Shown here piece by piece: positions 56,180-64,000 of a DNA stretch of 64,000 nt (position 1 is the first letter of the stretch; every line of letters starts with the position of its first letter). Location of the stretch: the NCBI RefSeq assembly GCF_013004105.1, contig NZ_CP053085.1, forward strand, positions 620,001-684,000, read 5' to 3'. Under the pieces are notes generated by a model. The model had not been told where the DNA came from, searched no databases, and saw only the letters and a program-made list of their open reading frames with translations. The translations under genes were made by a program, and so were the position numbers. The stretch is from Gemmatimonas groenlandica (GTDB lineage Bacteria > Gemmatimonadota > Gemmatimonadetes > Gemmatimonadales > Gemmatimonadaceae).

Positions 56180-59100
56180 TCGCCCGCTCGTGGGCAGCGC
56201 TTCCAGCGCTCGCCTTGCTCGCCGCTTCAGCGGCTTCTGCCTCCGCACAGTCCGGCACGCGACTGCTGCGCACGCCAAGTGTGAGCGCGCAGCACATCGC
56301 GTTCGCCTACGCCAACAATATCTGGGTGGTCGAGCGCGCTGGTGGCGCGGCACGCCGCCTGACGAGCTTTCAGGGGCAGACGCAGAACCCCAAGCTCTCG
56401 CCTGACGGCGCGCTGATTGCCTTCAGTGCCGAATACGCCGGCAACACCGACGTGTACACGGTGCCGGTGGGTGGTGGTCAGCCCAAGCGCCTCACGTGGC
56501 ATCCGTCGGCCGACATGGTGCAGGGCTGGACGCCAGATGGAAAGTCGGTGATGTTCGCGAGCCCGCGCGCGTCGTGGGCGCCGTCGGCCGCGCAGCGGTT
56601 CTGGACGGTGCCGGTAACCGGTGGTGTGGAAACACCGATGCCGATGCCGCGCGCGTATCAGGGCAAGCTCTCGGCCGACGGCAATCGCGTGGCGTATCGC
56701 ATGCCGAGTTCGTGGGATGAAGAGCGCCGCAACTATCGCGGTGGACAGAACAAGCCGATCTGGATTCTCGATCTCAAGAGTTTCGTGCTCGACTCGACGC
56801 CGTTCACGAACTCGAAGGAAATGGACCCGGTGTGGGTGAACGACGCTGTGTACTTCCTGTCGGATCGCGATGGTGTGTCGAACGTATTCTCGTACGACAC
56901 GAAGTCGAAGCAGTTGGCGCAGATCACGAAGTTCCGTGACTTCGACGTGAAGTCGCTCGATGCGTCGGCGGGCACGGTCGTGTTCGAGCAGGCCGGCTAT
57001 GTGCACGAACTCGATGCCAAGACGGGTCGCGAGCACGTGGTGAACATCACGGCCGCCGGCGACTTCCCGTGGATGATGGCGTCGTGGAAGGATGTGTCGT
57101 CGCGTATCACGAGTCTCGCGATTTCAGCGACCGGCAAACGGGCCGCGGTGGAAGCGCGCGGCGAGATCTTCACGATCCCCGCCGAGAAGGGCGATGTGCG
57201 CAACATGACCAACACGAGCGGCGCGGCCGAGATCGCGCCGGTCTGGTCGCCCGATGGCAAGTCGCTGGCGTTCTTCAGCGATGCCAGCGGTGAGTACAAG
57301 CTGGTGATCGCACCGCAGGATGGACTCGGCGCGCGTCGCGAGATCACGCTGCCCGAGCCGAGCCGTCCGTACTCGCCAAGCTGGTCGCCGAACGGCCGCA
57401 GCATCGCGTTTCAGGATACGCACTTCCGCATCTGGATGGTGGACGTCGCGAGCGGGCAGGCCAAGGTGGCCGACACTGATCCGTATTTCATGGCCGACCG
57501 TTCGATCGTGCCGGTCTGGAGCCCCGATTCGCGCTACATGGCGTATCCGAAACGACTCAAGTCGCTGTTCCGCGCGATCTTCGTGTACGACGCGGAGACG
57601 GGTGCGGTGAAGCAGATCACCGACGGCCTCGCCGATGCGACGGCACCGGCGTGGGACGCCGGCGGCAAGTATCTGTGGTTCCTGGCGTCGACGAACTTCG
57701 CTCTGAACTCGTCGCTGCTCGACATGTCGAAGTACGACCGTCCGGAAACGCGCTCGCTGTATCTCACGGTCCTGAGCAAAGCTGACGCGTCGCCGTTGCT
57801 GCCGGAGAGCGACGAAGAGGCGGCGCGCACGCGGGGCGACAGCGCGGCGGCACCGGCGGCGGCGCCGGCACGCGCCGACAGCACGCGACCGGCGGCAGCC
57901 CCCGCGCCGCGAGCGGTGCGCATTGATTTCGACGGCATTCAGCAGCGCATCATTGCGGTGCAGGGTGTGGCTGAACGCGACTACGGCGACCTGCGCGCGG
58001 GGCCGGCTGGTACCGTGTTCTTCCTCGAGCCGGTGCCGGTAACGGGCACTGGTGGCGCCAGTGCTCCGGGTGGAGGCAACACGCTGCATCGCTTCCAGCT
58101 GTCTACGCGCCGCGCCGCGCAATTCGTGACGGGTGTGGCGCAGTACGTGGTGAGTGCCGATGGCCGCAAGCTGCTGTATCGCACGGGTGGTGCGCAGGGC
58201 GGGTTGTATCTGGTCGACGCCGACCGCACTGTGCCGACGGCCGGCACTGGTCGTCTTACGGCGACGCTACGTGCGTACATCGATCCGCGCGAAGAGTTCC
58301 GGCAGATCTTCAACGAAGGCTGGCGGAATCAGCGTAACAATCTGTACGTGAAGAACGCGCATGGCGCCGACTGGCCGGCGGTGAAGCAGATGTATGAGCC
58401 ACTGCTGGCGCATGTGAATCACCGTGCCGATCTGAATTATCTGATCGACAACATGGGCGCCGAGATCGCGATCGGGCACTCGTACGTGCGCGGTGGCGAC
58501 ATCCCCGACGTGCCGGCCAACACGGGCGGCCTGCTGGGCGCCGACTTCACGATCGAGAACGGGCGCTATCGTCTGTCTCGCATCTACGACGCGGAGAGTT
58601 GGAATCCGGAGCTGCGGGCGCCGCTCGCGGTGCCGGGTGTGAACGTGAGCACCGGCGACTATGTGCTCGCCATCAACGGCGTGGAGCTGCGCGCGCCGGA
58701 TAACATGTTCCGCTTGCTCGACGGCACCGCGAACCGGCAGACCGTGCTGACGGTGAACTCGCGTCCCGAGATGCAGGGCGCGCGCAGCGTGACCGTGCTG
58801 CCGATCGCCAACGAGCAGGGTCTCCGTACCCGGGCGTGGGTGGAGTCGAACCGGCGCAAGGTGGATTCGCTGTCGCAGGGCAAGCTGGCTTATGTGTATC
58901 TGCCGAACACCGGTCAGCCGGGTTACACCAGCTTCAATCGCTACTACTTCGCCCAGCAGGACCGGTTGGGCGTGGTGGTCGACGAGCGGTACAACGGCGG
59001 CGGCTCGGCGGCCGACTACATCGTCGATCTGCTCGGCCGCGACTACGACGGCTACTTCAACAACCCCGTCGGCGAGCGCTATCCGTTTACCAGCCCTGCC

Positions 59101-59502
59101 AATGGGATCTGGGGACCGAAGGTGATGATCATCAACGAAATGGCGGGATCGGGCGGTGACCTGATGCCGTACATGTTCAAGCGCCGCAAACTTGGCCCAT
59201 TGGTTGGTGCACGCACGTGGGGCGGACTGGTGGCCACCACCGACACGCCGAACTTCGTGGACGGCGGCTCGATGATCGCGCCGCGTTTCGGTTTCTTCTC
59301 GCGCGACGACAAGTTCGCGGTCGAGAACGAAGGCGTCGCACCGGATATCGATGTCGAGAATTTCCCGAAGGACGTGATCGCCGGTCGCGACCCCCAGCTC
59401 GAGCGGGCGGTGCAGGAAGCGATGCGGCTGCTCTCCACGTGGAAGAACGATCGCGCCACGAAGGAGCCTTTGCCCCCGGTGTGGGGCAAGCGGAAGCCGT
59501 GA
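56167..59502 (+). CDS. Tricorn-like S41 serine protease
   Basis: From ATG 56167 (MSRLIARSWAALPALALLAA) it has 1111 residues with a signal peptide ending at SASAQ. PD40/WD40-like propeller repeats fill the first half (LSPDGALIAFSAEYAG, WTPDGKSVMFAS, WSPDGKSLAFFSDASG, WSPNGRSIAFQD, WSPDSRYMAYP). An Ala/Pro linker at about 560-590 leads to a second propeller part, a PDZ region (about 810-880, GDYVLAINGVELRAPDN) and an S41 domain. The nucleophile Ser is in NEMAGSGGDLMPYMF, with a preceding DERYNGGGSAADY. The architecture is that of tricorn protease homologues, here exported. It probably degrades peptides in the periplasm. The next gene overlaps by GTGA. Confidence 0.93.
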   Translation: MSRLIARSWAALPALALLAASAASASAQSGTRLLRTPSVSAQHIAFAYANNIWVVERAGGAARRLTSFQGQTQNPKLSPDGALIAFSAEYAGNTDVYTVPVGGGQPKRLTWHPSADMVQGWTPDGKSVMFASPRASWAPSAAQRFWTVPVTGGVETPMPMPRAYQGKLSADGNRVAYRMPSSWDEERRNYRGGQNKPIWILDLKSFVLDSTPFTNSKEMDPVWVNDAVYFLSDRDGVSNVFSYDTKSKQLAQITKFRDFDVKSLDASAGTVVFEQAGYVHELDAKTGREHVVNITAAGDFPWMMASWKDVSSRITSLAISATGKRAAVEARGEIFTIPAEKGDVRNMTNTSGAAEIAPVWSPDGKSLAFFSDASGEYKLVIAPQDGLGARREITLPEPSRPYSPSWSPNGRSIAFQDTHFRIWMVDVASGQAKVADTDPYFMADRSIVPVWSPDSRYMAYPKRLKSLFRAIFVYDAETGAVKQITDGLADATAPAWDAGGKYLWFLASTNFALNSSLLDMSKYDRPETRSLYLTVLSKADASPLLPESDEEAARTRGDSAAAPAAAPARADSTRPAAAPAPRAVRIDFDGIQQRIIAVQGVAERDYGDLRAGPAGTVFFLEPVPVTGTGGASAPGGGNTLHRFQLSTRRAAQFVTGVAQYVVSADGRKLLYRTGGAQGGLYLVDADRTVPTAGTGRLTATLRAYIDPREEFRQIFNEGWRNQRNNLYVKNAHGADWPAVKQMYEPLLAHVNHRADLNYLIDNMGAEIAIGHSYVRGGDIPDVPANTGGLLGADFTIENGRYRLSRIYDAESWNPELRAPLAVPGVNVSTGDYVLAINGVELRAPDNMFRLLDGTANRQTVLTVNSRPEMQGARSVTVLPIANEQGLRTRAWVESNRRKVDSLSQGKLAYVYLPNTGQPGYTSFNRYYFAQQDRLGVVVDERYNGGGSAADYIVDLLGRDYDGYFNNPVGERYPFTSPANGIWGPKVMIINEMAGSGGDLMPYMFKRRKLGPLVGARTWGGLVATTDTPNFVDGGSMIAPRFGFFSRDDKFAVENEGVAPDIDVENFPKDVIAGRDPQLERAVQEAMRLLSTWKNDRATKEPLPPVWGKRKP

Positions 59503-60047
59503 CGACATTCAATCCGCGTATCTGGAATCGGAAGCTGCACCGCTGGGGCTCGATCGGCGTTGCGCTGCCGTTCGTTATCGTTCTCTGTAGCGGACTGCTC
59601 TTGCAGCTCAAGAAGCAGCTCGCCTGGGTGCAGCCGCCCGAGGAGAAAACGTCAGTGCGCGTGCCCACGGTCACGATGGAGCAGATTCTCGCCACCGCGC
59701 AGTCGGTGCCCGAGGCGAAGGTGTCGAGCTGGGCGGACATCGATCGACTCGATGTCCGCCCGGGCAAGGGGATCGTGAAGGTCGCGACGATTACCAATTG
59801 GGAGATCCAGATGGAGCTCGCCACCGGCGCGCTGTTGCAGTCGGCGTATCGGCGGTCGGATCTCATCGAGACCATTCATGACGGGTCGTTCTTTCATCCG
59901 CTCATGAAGCTCTGGGTCTTCTTTCCCGCGGCCGTGATCGTGCTCGGGCTCTGGATCACGGGGATGTATCTGTTCATCCTGCCGTTCCGTGCGCGGGCCA
60001 ACAAGCGACGCGTGGTGCCGTCGTCCGTGGGGCCGTCGGCGGAGTGA
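59499..60047 (+). CDS. PepSY-associated TM protein
   Basis: A 182-residue membrane protein starting with GTG that overlaps the protease stop (GTGA). TM1 is about 19-38 (GSIGVALPFVIVLCSGLLLQL), preceded by RKLHRWGSI, the typical PepSY_TM entry with its His. A periplasmic PepSY-like part (about 55-120) follows, and TM2 is about 137-158 (LWVFFPAAVIVLGLWITGMYL). PepSY membrane proteins are linked to iron reductases or protease inhibition. The coupling to a secreted S41 protease fits either as an accessory role. Residues after TM2 are basic. Confidence 0.88.
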   Translation: MTTFNPRIWNRKLHRWGSIGVALPFVIVLCSGLLLQLKKQLAWVQPPEEKTSVRVPTVTMEQILATAQSVPEAKVSSWADIDRLDVRPGKGIVKVATITNWEIQMELATGALLQSAYRRSDLIETIHDGSFFHPLMKLWVFFPAAVIVLGLWITGMYLFILPFRARANKRRVVPSSVGPSAE

Positions 60048-61060
60048 GCACACCCGCCGGACCGCCGTACTCCAATCGCTCCGGCGTCAACGTGGATGGT
60101 GCCGGCGCGGCGACGTGGATGGTGCAGCGGGCGCGCGACCGACTCCCGCGTCCGCCCGCGCATCCCATCGTCGGCGTCGCGCCGGATCTTGCATTCATTC
60201 ATGGCAACCGCGGTGAGCCGGCGCTCACGTGGATCGGCCATTCATCGTTGCTGCTGCAGATCGACGGCGTGAACGTGCTGATCGATCCCGTGTTCAGTTC
60301 GCGGGCCTCACCATTTCGGTTCGCCGGCCCCAAGCGTCACCAGCCTCCTGGCCTGCGCGCCGACCAGCTCCCGCGCATCGATGTGGTGGTGTTGTCGCAC
60401 AACCACTACGATCATCTCGATCGGCGCTCGATGCGCGACGTGGCGGTGCAGCGTGGTGGCACTCCGGCGTTCATCGTGCCGCGTGGCACGGAATCGTGGT
60501 TTGCCACGAATCTGCCGCGCGCGGCGCAGGATGCCCGCGTGATCGGCTGCGCGTGGGATGACGTGGTGCGATGGCCCGGCCTCACGCGGGAACTCGAGCT
60601 GCATTTCTTATCGGTGCAGCATTGGTCGAATCGCACGATGCTCGATCGCAATCTGTCGCTATGGGGCAGCTGGGCCATCGTGCACCCCGACTTCCGCTTC
60701 TGGTACTCCGGTGACCTCGGTTACTCGAACGAACCGCGCGAGATCGGCGCGCGCTTCGGTCACTTCGATGCCGCCGCGATCGCGATCGGTGCCTACGAGC
60801 CGCGGTGGTTCATGCGCACGCAGCACGTGAACCCCGAGGAAGCGGTGCAGGTGATGCTCGATGTGAATGCGCACGAAGCTGTTGGTGTGCATTGGGGCAC
60901 GTTCGCGCTCACCGACGAGCCGCTCGATCAGCCGCCGCGCGATCTGGCGGCCGCGCTTACGGCGCGCGGGTTACCGCCCGATCGGTTCCGGGTGCTGCGC
61001 CATGGCGAGACGCGTCGCTACCGGTGGCCAGATACACCAGCAGGGGCGGACACCCCATGA
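60044..61060 (+). CDS. Metallo-beta-lactamase-fold hydrolase, NAPE-PLD/UlaG-like
   Basis: This 338-residue protein begins with GTG overlapping the PepSY stop. It has LTWIGHSSLLLQIDGVNVLID and DPVFSSRASPFRFAGPKRHQP, then the binuclear site SHNHYDHLD. Further ligands appear as YSGDLGYSNEPREIG and AVGVHWGTFALTDEPLD. This layout matches the NAPE-phospholipase D / UlaG branch of the fold. No signal peptide is seen, so it is probably cytoplasmic. The three genes with two GTGA overlaps form one operon. Its substrate is unknown. Its last 104 bases overlap a convergent membrane-protein gene. Confidence 0.9.
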   Translation: MSTPAGPPYSNRSGVNVDGAGAATWMVQRARDRLPRPPAHPIVGVAPDLAFIHGNRGEPALTWIGHSSLLLQIDGVNVLIDPVFSSRASPFRFAGPKRHQPPGLRADQLPRIDVVVLSHNHYDHLDRRSMRDVAVQRGGTPAFIVPRGTESWFATNLPRAAQDARVIGCAWDDVVRWPGLTRELELHFLSVQHWSNRTMLDRNLSLWGSWAIVHPDFRFWYSGDLGYSNEPREIGARFGHFDAAAIAIGAYEPRWFMRTQHVNPEEAVQVMLDVNAHEAVGVHWGTFALTDEPLDQPPRDLAAALTARGLPPDRFRVLRHGETRRYRWPDTPAGADTP

Positions 61061-61313
61061 TGAGTGTGGCCGGCCACCACCAGATGGCGCGGCCGCGAGC
61101 CCGCAGATCACGCGCCAGCCACACGAGGACGATGGCGGTAAACACGCCCATGTCGTTCCAAGCCATGAACACCATGGGATCCTGCCGGAGTGTGGCCCAC
61201 GCGTAGGCGAGCCCGACCGTGGCCGAGCCGTGCAGCTGCATCCACGTATAGAACGACCACTGTTCGTAGGCGAAGAAGAGCGCCGCGAACGCGAAGAGTG
61301 CGACGCGTCGCAT
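60957..61313 (-). CDS. Small membrane protein, DUF2834-like
   Basis: From ATG 61313 it has 118 residues with three hydrophobic segments: ALFAFAALFFAYEQWSFYTW, VFMAWNDMGVFTAIVLVWLA and AIWWWPATLIMGCPPLLVYLA. The spacing and the WND turn resemble DUF2834 proteins. The C-terminal 20 residues (SDASRHGAAPGTDRAV) are non-conserved and are encoded within the overlap with the convergent hydrolase gene. Its ATG overlaps the flavoprotein stop as TGATG, so it is translationally coupled to that gene. A membrane partner of the flavoprotein is possible but unproven. Confidence 0.72.
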   Translation of the reverse strand: MRRVALFAFAALFFAYEQWSFYTWMQLHGSATVGLAYAWATLRQDPMVFMAWNDMGVFTAIVLVWLARDLRARGRAIWWWPATLIMGCPPLLVYLATGSDASRHGAAPGTDRAVTRAP

Positions 61314-62776
61314 CAACCGGGCGGCTTCTCGTATTCTTCGGTGGGTAGCTTGAACGCCGCCACGAGCTTCGGTTCTCCGTTGATACCCAGAACGCGCTGC
61401 GCGACGTACTCGCCAACCACGGGTCCGAATTTGAATCCCTCGGCCTGACCGACACCGGCGATCCAGGCGTTCGACGTGCCTGGCACGTGATCGATGATGA
61501 AGTTGCCGTTCACGCTCGATTCGTAGTGACAGGCGCGCGTTTCGAGCAGCGGGGCGTTGGCCAGCAGCGGAAAGCGCGCGGCGAGGAAGCGACGGGATCC
61601 ATCGATGCGATCCTGACTGGCCCAGCGACCGCTGGTGTCGGGGTCTTGCTGGAGCGGATCGGCCGCCACGGGTGCACCCGCGGCGGGTCCCACGGCAGCC
61701 GGGGTCGCGGGCGCCGTGCCAGCCGGTGGCGCCGGCGGTGCGATCGCGCCGCGCACGCGGAAGCCGCGCGAGTCGACGGGCAACACGGGCCAGCCGGTGA
61801 CACCCGGAAAGTTGAAACTGGGAAGATTGGGGAACGTGAATCGTGAATCGCCGACCGGCACCCCGAAGTAACAGGCGACGCCGATGGGTACGCGCATCCT
61901 GTTCTCCATATATGGAAAGAGTTTGCGCAGCCACGGTCCACAGGCGAACACATAGGAATCGCCGCGTACGGTGGTGCCGTCTTCGAGGATCACGCCATCC
62001 ATCGAGCCGTTCACGATCGGGCCGGGACGTACTCGGCTGATGACGAGCTTCACTCCCATCTTTTGGCCAACGGCGGCCACCGCCTGCGTCGCGGCCCGAC
62101 AGCGCACGACGCCGGCATCGGGCTCCGTGATGGCGATGGTCATGTCATCGGCCTTGATGACCGGATACCGTTTGCGCAGTTCGGCGCCGTTGAGCACCTC
62201 ATGCGGCACGTTGTTCGCCTTCCAGAGCTCGAGCGTCTTCGTGATGAAGGGCTCGGCCGTCGCCCGCATGATCACATCGCCCGTTTGGTGGAAATACGAC
62301 GTGCGGAAGACGGGCGCCCATTCCTTCTCGAAGAGCCGCCAGCGCTCGATCGCGGCACGTGCCCACGGGGTCCAGAGCTCACCGGTCGCGCGATCGCCGT
62401 ACGACGAGCGGATGCCCCGCGTCTCGTCGCCGCTGGTGGAGCGCGAGTTACCGGGGCCGTAGGCGTCGATGAGGGTGACGCGGGCGCCACGCTCGCGGAG
62501 ATGGTAGGCGGTCCATCCGCCCCAGGCGCCGGCACCGATCACGACGACATGCCCGACGCCGCCGTCCTTCGCTCGACCGCGCTCGATGCCGCGCACCGGG
62601 GCGGCTGATGCAAAGGCCCCAGCGGAGGCGCAACCTGAGGCGAGCAAGGCGCCCGCGCCGACACCGGCGATCCGGAGGAAGTCGCGACGGGGCAGGGCCG
62701 AGGGCTCGTGCGCGGGATCCTCCATGGGATCCTCAGCGGGATTCAAACGTTCGTGGTCAGGCGGGGTAAGCGTCAT
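61313..62776 (-). CDS. Tat-exported sarcosine-oxidase-like FAD oxidoreductase
   Basis: From ATG 62776 it has 487 residues. A twin-arginine signal (LPRRDFLRIAGVGAG) ends near LLASGCA, so it is exported folded with FAD. The dinucleotide site VVVIGAGAWGGWTAYHLRERG is followed by the sarcosine/N-methyltryptophan oxidase-like segment GPGNSRSTSGDETRGIRSSYGD (in two halves). Near the C-terminus, RACHYESSVNGNFIIDHVPG carries the Cys that binds FAD covalently in monomeric sarcosine oxidase. It probably oxidises a secondary or primary amine; the substrate is unknown. A Pro/Ala-rich insert lies at about 365-390. A cytochrome c gene is divergent from it. Confidence 0.9.
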   Translation of the reverse strand: MTLTPPDHERLNPAEDPMEDPAHEPSALPRRDFLRIAGVGAGALLASGCASAGAFASAAPVRGIERGRAKDGGVGHVVVIGAGAWGGWTAYHLRERGARVTLIDAYGPGNSRSTSGDETRGIRSSYGDRATGELWTPWARAAIERWRLFEKEWAPVFRTSYFHQTGDVIMRATAEPFITKTLELWKANNVPHEVLNGAELRKRYPVIKADDMTIAITEPDAGVVRCRAATQAVAAVGQKMGVKLVISRVRPGPIVNGSMDGVILEDGTTVRGDSYVFACGPWLRKLFPYMENRMRVPIGVACYFGVPVGDSRFTFPNLPSFNFPGVTGWPVLPVDSRGFRVRGAIAPPAPPAGTAPATPAAVGPAAGAPVAADPLQQDPDTSGRWASQDRIDGSRRFLAARFPLLANAPLLETRACHYESSVNGNFIIDHVPGTSNAWIAGVGQAEGFKFGPVVGEYVAQRVLGINGEPKLVAAFKLPTEEYEKPPG

Positions 62777-62892
62777 GGGGCGAAAATGTCCACAAGCCCG
62801 CACAATCGCAATCGACTTTTACGAAAGGATCACGAGATGCCGCGCACGTCACACCTTGTCAGCGTTCTGCCCGCGACGCACGTTGATCGGCC

Positions 62893-63369
62893 ATGACGAT
62901 CAGCAACGTTCTTCCCAGCGCATTTCTCGCGACGGTGGTCGCCGCCAGCGTTTTCGGTGGTAGCCGGATGTCCGCGCAGCGCCCTCTGGCCGTACCTCCG
63001 CTGCGCGCCGCGATGTTCGTAGCCGACAGCGCCAAGTTGTATACCGAAGCCCAGGCGGTCGAGGGGGCGAAGGTGTGGACCGCCACATGCTCGGGCTGTC
63101 ACGAATCGAAAGATGTCACCAGCGCCGACTTCAAGACGAAATGGGTCGGTCGTTCGTTGTTCGAGCTGTATGAGCAGATCCGGACGACCATGCCCGACGA
63201 TGCGCCTGGCACGTTGACGCCGGAGCAGTACCTGACCTCCGTTACATACATTCTGAAGCTCAATGGGCTGCCGGCGGGCGAGACGGCCCTCGTGTCCGAT
63301 TCGGCAACCATGTCGACGCTGAAGTTCGAGTTGCCGGCACCACCGCCGACATCACCGTTGGTACCGTAA
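62893..63369 (+). CDS. Exported monohaem cytochrome c
   Basis: A 158-residue periplasmic protein. A signal region of about 28 residues ends near RMSAQ. One haem motif CSGCH (C66, C69, H70) is seen in VWTATCSGCHES, and the axial Met is likely in TTMPDDAPGTLT, as in class I cytochromes. YLTSVTYILKLNGLPAGE forms the C-terminal helix, a pattern common in cytochromes that accept electrons from periplasmic dehydrogenases. Its neighbour across 116 bases is an exported flavin amine oxidase-like enzyme, so electron transfer between them is plausible (inference). Confidence 0.92.
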   Translation: MTISNVLPSAFLATVVAASVFGGSRMSAQRPLAVPPLRAAMFVADSAKLYTEAQAVEGAKVWTATCSGCHESKDVTSADFKTKWVGRSLFELYEQIRTTMPDDAPGTLTPEQYLTSVTYILKLNGLPAGETALVSDSATMSTLKFELPAPPPTSPLVP

Positions 63370-63414
63370 TTCCCGTCGTCCCCGTCGGCGGACGTTTCGT
63401 CCGTCGACGGGAAT
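63369..63414 (+). terminator. Large hairpin after the cytochrome c gene
   Basis: ATTCCCGTCG (63369-63378) pairs with CGACGGGAAT (63405-63414). A second small stem, CGGACG-TTT-CGTCCG, lies inside. It starts at the stop codon. The tail GCGATTGTTG is only modestly T-rich, so termination strength is uncertain. Confidence 0.5.
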
Positions 63415-63826
63415 GCGATTGTTGTATTCAGAGCACGCTTAATGCCGTTCGATATTGACAGGGGATGTACCGCGCCGTACCCTCTCGCGGTCCTACTGTA
63501 TCAGTCCTACACCAGTTCGATAGCGGCGCGACCGATTTTCGCAGCCCTCGGTGACGGATTGTCAGTTCGGACTGTTGTCCCGCGTAGTGCCGCTCATCCC
63601 CTTGTAGTTCCCACCGCGTGCGTGTCACGTACCCGGGAGCGTCGCGCGATTTCCGCAGCGTCCTTCCGTTCCCCTCGCGCCTATCGGGTGTTTCGACGCC
63701 CGTGCACCGTAGTGGCATGGCCAACTGGATTGCCCGCCGTCAGGCGAGCGATGGATGTTGGCCGTGGCCATGTTCGGCCACACTGGGTGGCCGTTGAGTG
63801 ATCCAGCTCTCTGAGGGAGTCACGAG
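63415..63826. other. Non-coding stretch upstream of an exported-protein gene
   Basis: About 410 bases without a supported gene; codon structure in all frames is poor and base composition is less GC-rich than the coding regions. It contains a GTGGCC-ATGTTC-GGCCAC hairpin near 63763-63780, about 50 bases before the next ATG, which could act in the 5' leader. I see no RNA family or clear promoter. Confidence 0.5.
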
Positions 63827-64000
63827 ATGCGATTGTTCGGACCCGTCGCGACTGATCGTGGCGAGCGAATCCGCTCGCCACATCATTCCGTTTATCGCCG
63901 CCCACTGGCCGCTGTATGCGCCCGCCTTGCCCTGTTTGCCGGGCTCGTCGGCGCCTCCTTGCTTGCGGCTCCGCGCCTCGAAGCGCAGGCTGCCGGCGGA
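63827..64000 (+). CDS. Exported protein, N-terminus only (cut by window edge)
   Basis: ATG 63827 follows a strong Shine-Dalgarno (GAGGGAG, about seven bases upstream), unusual for this window. The 58 visible residues start MRLFGPVATDRGERIRSPHH, followed by a hydrophobic stretch ALFAGLVGASLLAAPRLEAQ and AAGG. This is a long signal peptide with an AxA-type cleavage site. Such long basic signals ending LEAQ are common before SusC-like TonB receptors and other exported proteins in Gemmatimonadota, so a receptor is a reasonable guess. No domain is visible yet. Confidence 0.6.
   Translation, partial: MRLFGPVATDRGERIRSPHHSVYRRPLAAVCARLALFAGLVGASLLAAPRLEAQAAGG

Noticed and set aside
63442-63801. 119-residue plus-strand frame
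   Set aside because: No ribosome site, poor codon structure and no motif. The region looks intergenic.

Overview
The window is GC-rich bacterial chromosome from a diderm. It carries a TonB-dependent receptor, lipoproteins, TonB-type fusion proteins, Tat-exported enzymes and a periplasmic-type cytochrome c. I infer Gemmatimonadota (Gemmatimonas-like) from the combination of sortilin/VPS10-like BNR proteins, tandem D-aminoacylase-like amidohydrolases, DUF2911, an ABC-permease/M1-peptidase fusion, a tricorn-like S41 protease and the base composition. No marker was searched, so this is an inference. About 48 protein genes fill the window. I see no rRNA, tRNA, CRISPR array, transposase, integrase or phage gene.

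Layout. 0-5.5 kb (minus): a TonB-dependent receptor followed by a beta-helix-like lipoprotein and two small lipoproteins, with stem-loops between genes. 5.7-9.6 kb: a sirtuin facing a udk-phoB-phoR-like unit. 9.7-15.2 kb (plus): a tightly overlapped nucleotide and nucleoside salvage operon, made of a double-headed periplasmic nucleotidase, an 88-aa protein, adenosine deaminase and purine nucleoside phosphorylase. 15.2-25 kb: M48 protease, SpoU-type rRNA methylase, prepilin peptidase, a metalloprotease-like lipoprotein, DUF445, and divergent lon and ffh. 25-32.7 kb: two amidohydrolases, a sortilin-like BNR protein, a TerB-like protein and DUF2911.

32.3-37.9 kb is an ABC ATPase plus ABC-permease/M1-peptidase fusion. 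It is bracketed by two direct copies (about 450 bp, roughly 98% identical in the coding part) of the 3' part of the DUF2911 gene. The left copy is intact and the right copy is beheaded, the geometry expected of a Campbell-type or integrative insertion. 37.9-42.1 kb (minus): gamma-glutamyltransferase, then a SulP transporter and beta-carbonic anhydrase that probably form a bicarbonate module; the apparent promoter has its -10 inside a perfect 16-bp palindrome. 42.3-45.8 kb: rpsP-rimM-trmD, a half-length asparaginase-like gene, and icd. 45.8-51.7 kb (minus): an exported BNR / DUF305 / LVIVD-repeat operon. 51.8-64 kb: an EamA transporter; a CarboxypepD-Plug-TonB_C fusion with a surface-adhesin-E-like protein; a lipoprotein phosphodiesterase/phosphatase; a tricorn-like protease with PepSY and metallo-beta-lactamase-fold partners; a sarcosine-oxidase-like flavoprotein opposite a cytochrome c; and the start of a further exported protein.

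The strongest cross-cutting signal is a TAGNNT-type -10 element that recurs at operon heads, often ending only 6-7 bases before the ATG. This suggests widespread leaderless transcription. The most unusual single items are the flanking repeats around the ABC/M1 module, the Plug-TonB_C fusion protein, and the apparent one-base frameshift in the Gly/Met tail of ffh just before its terminator.
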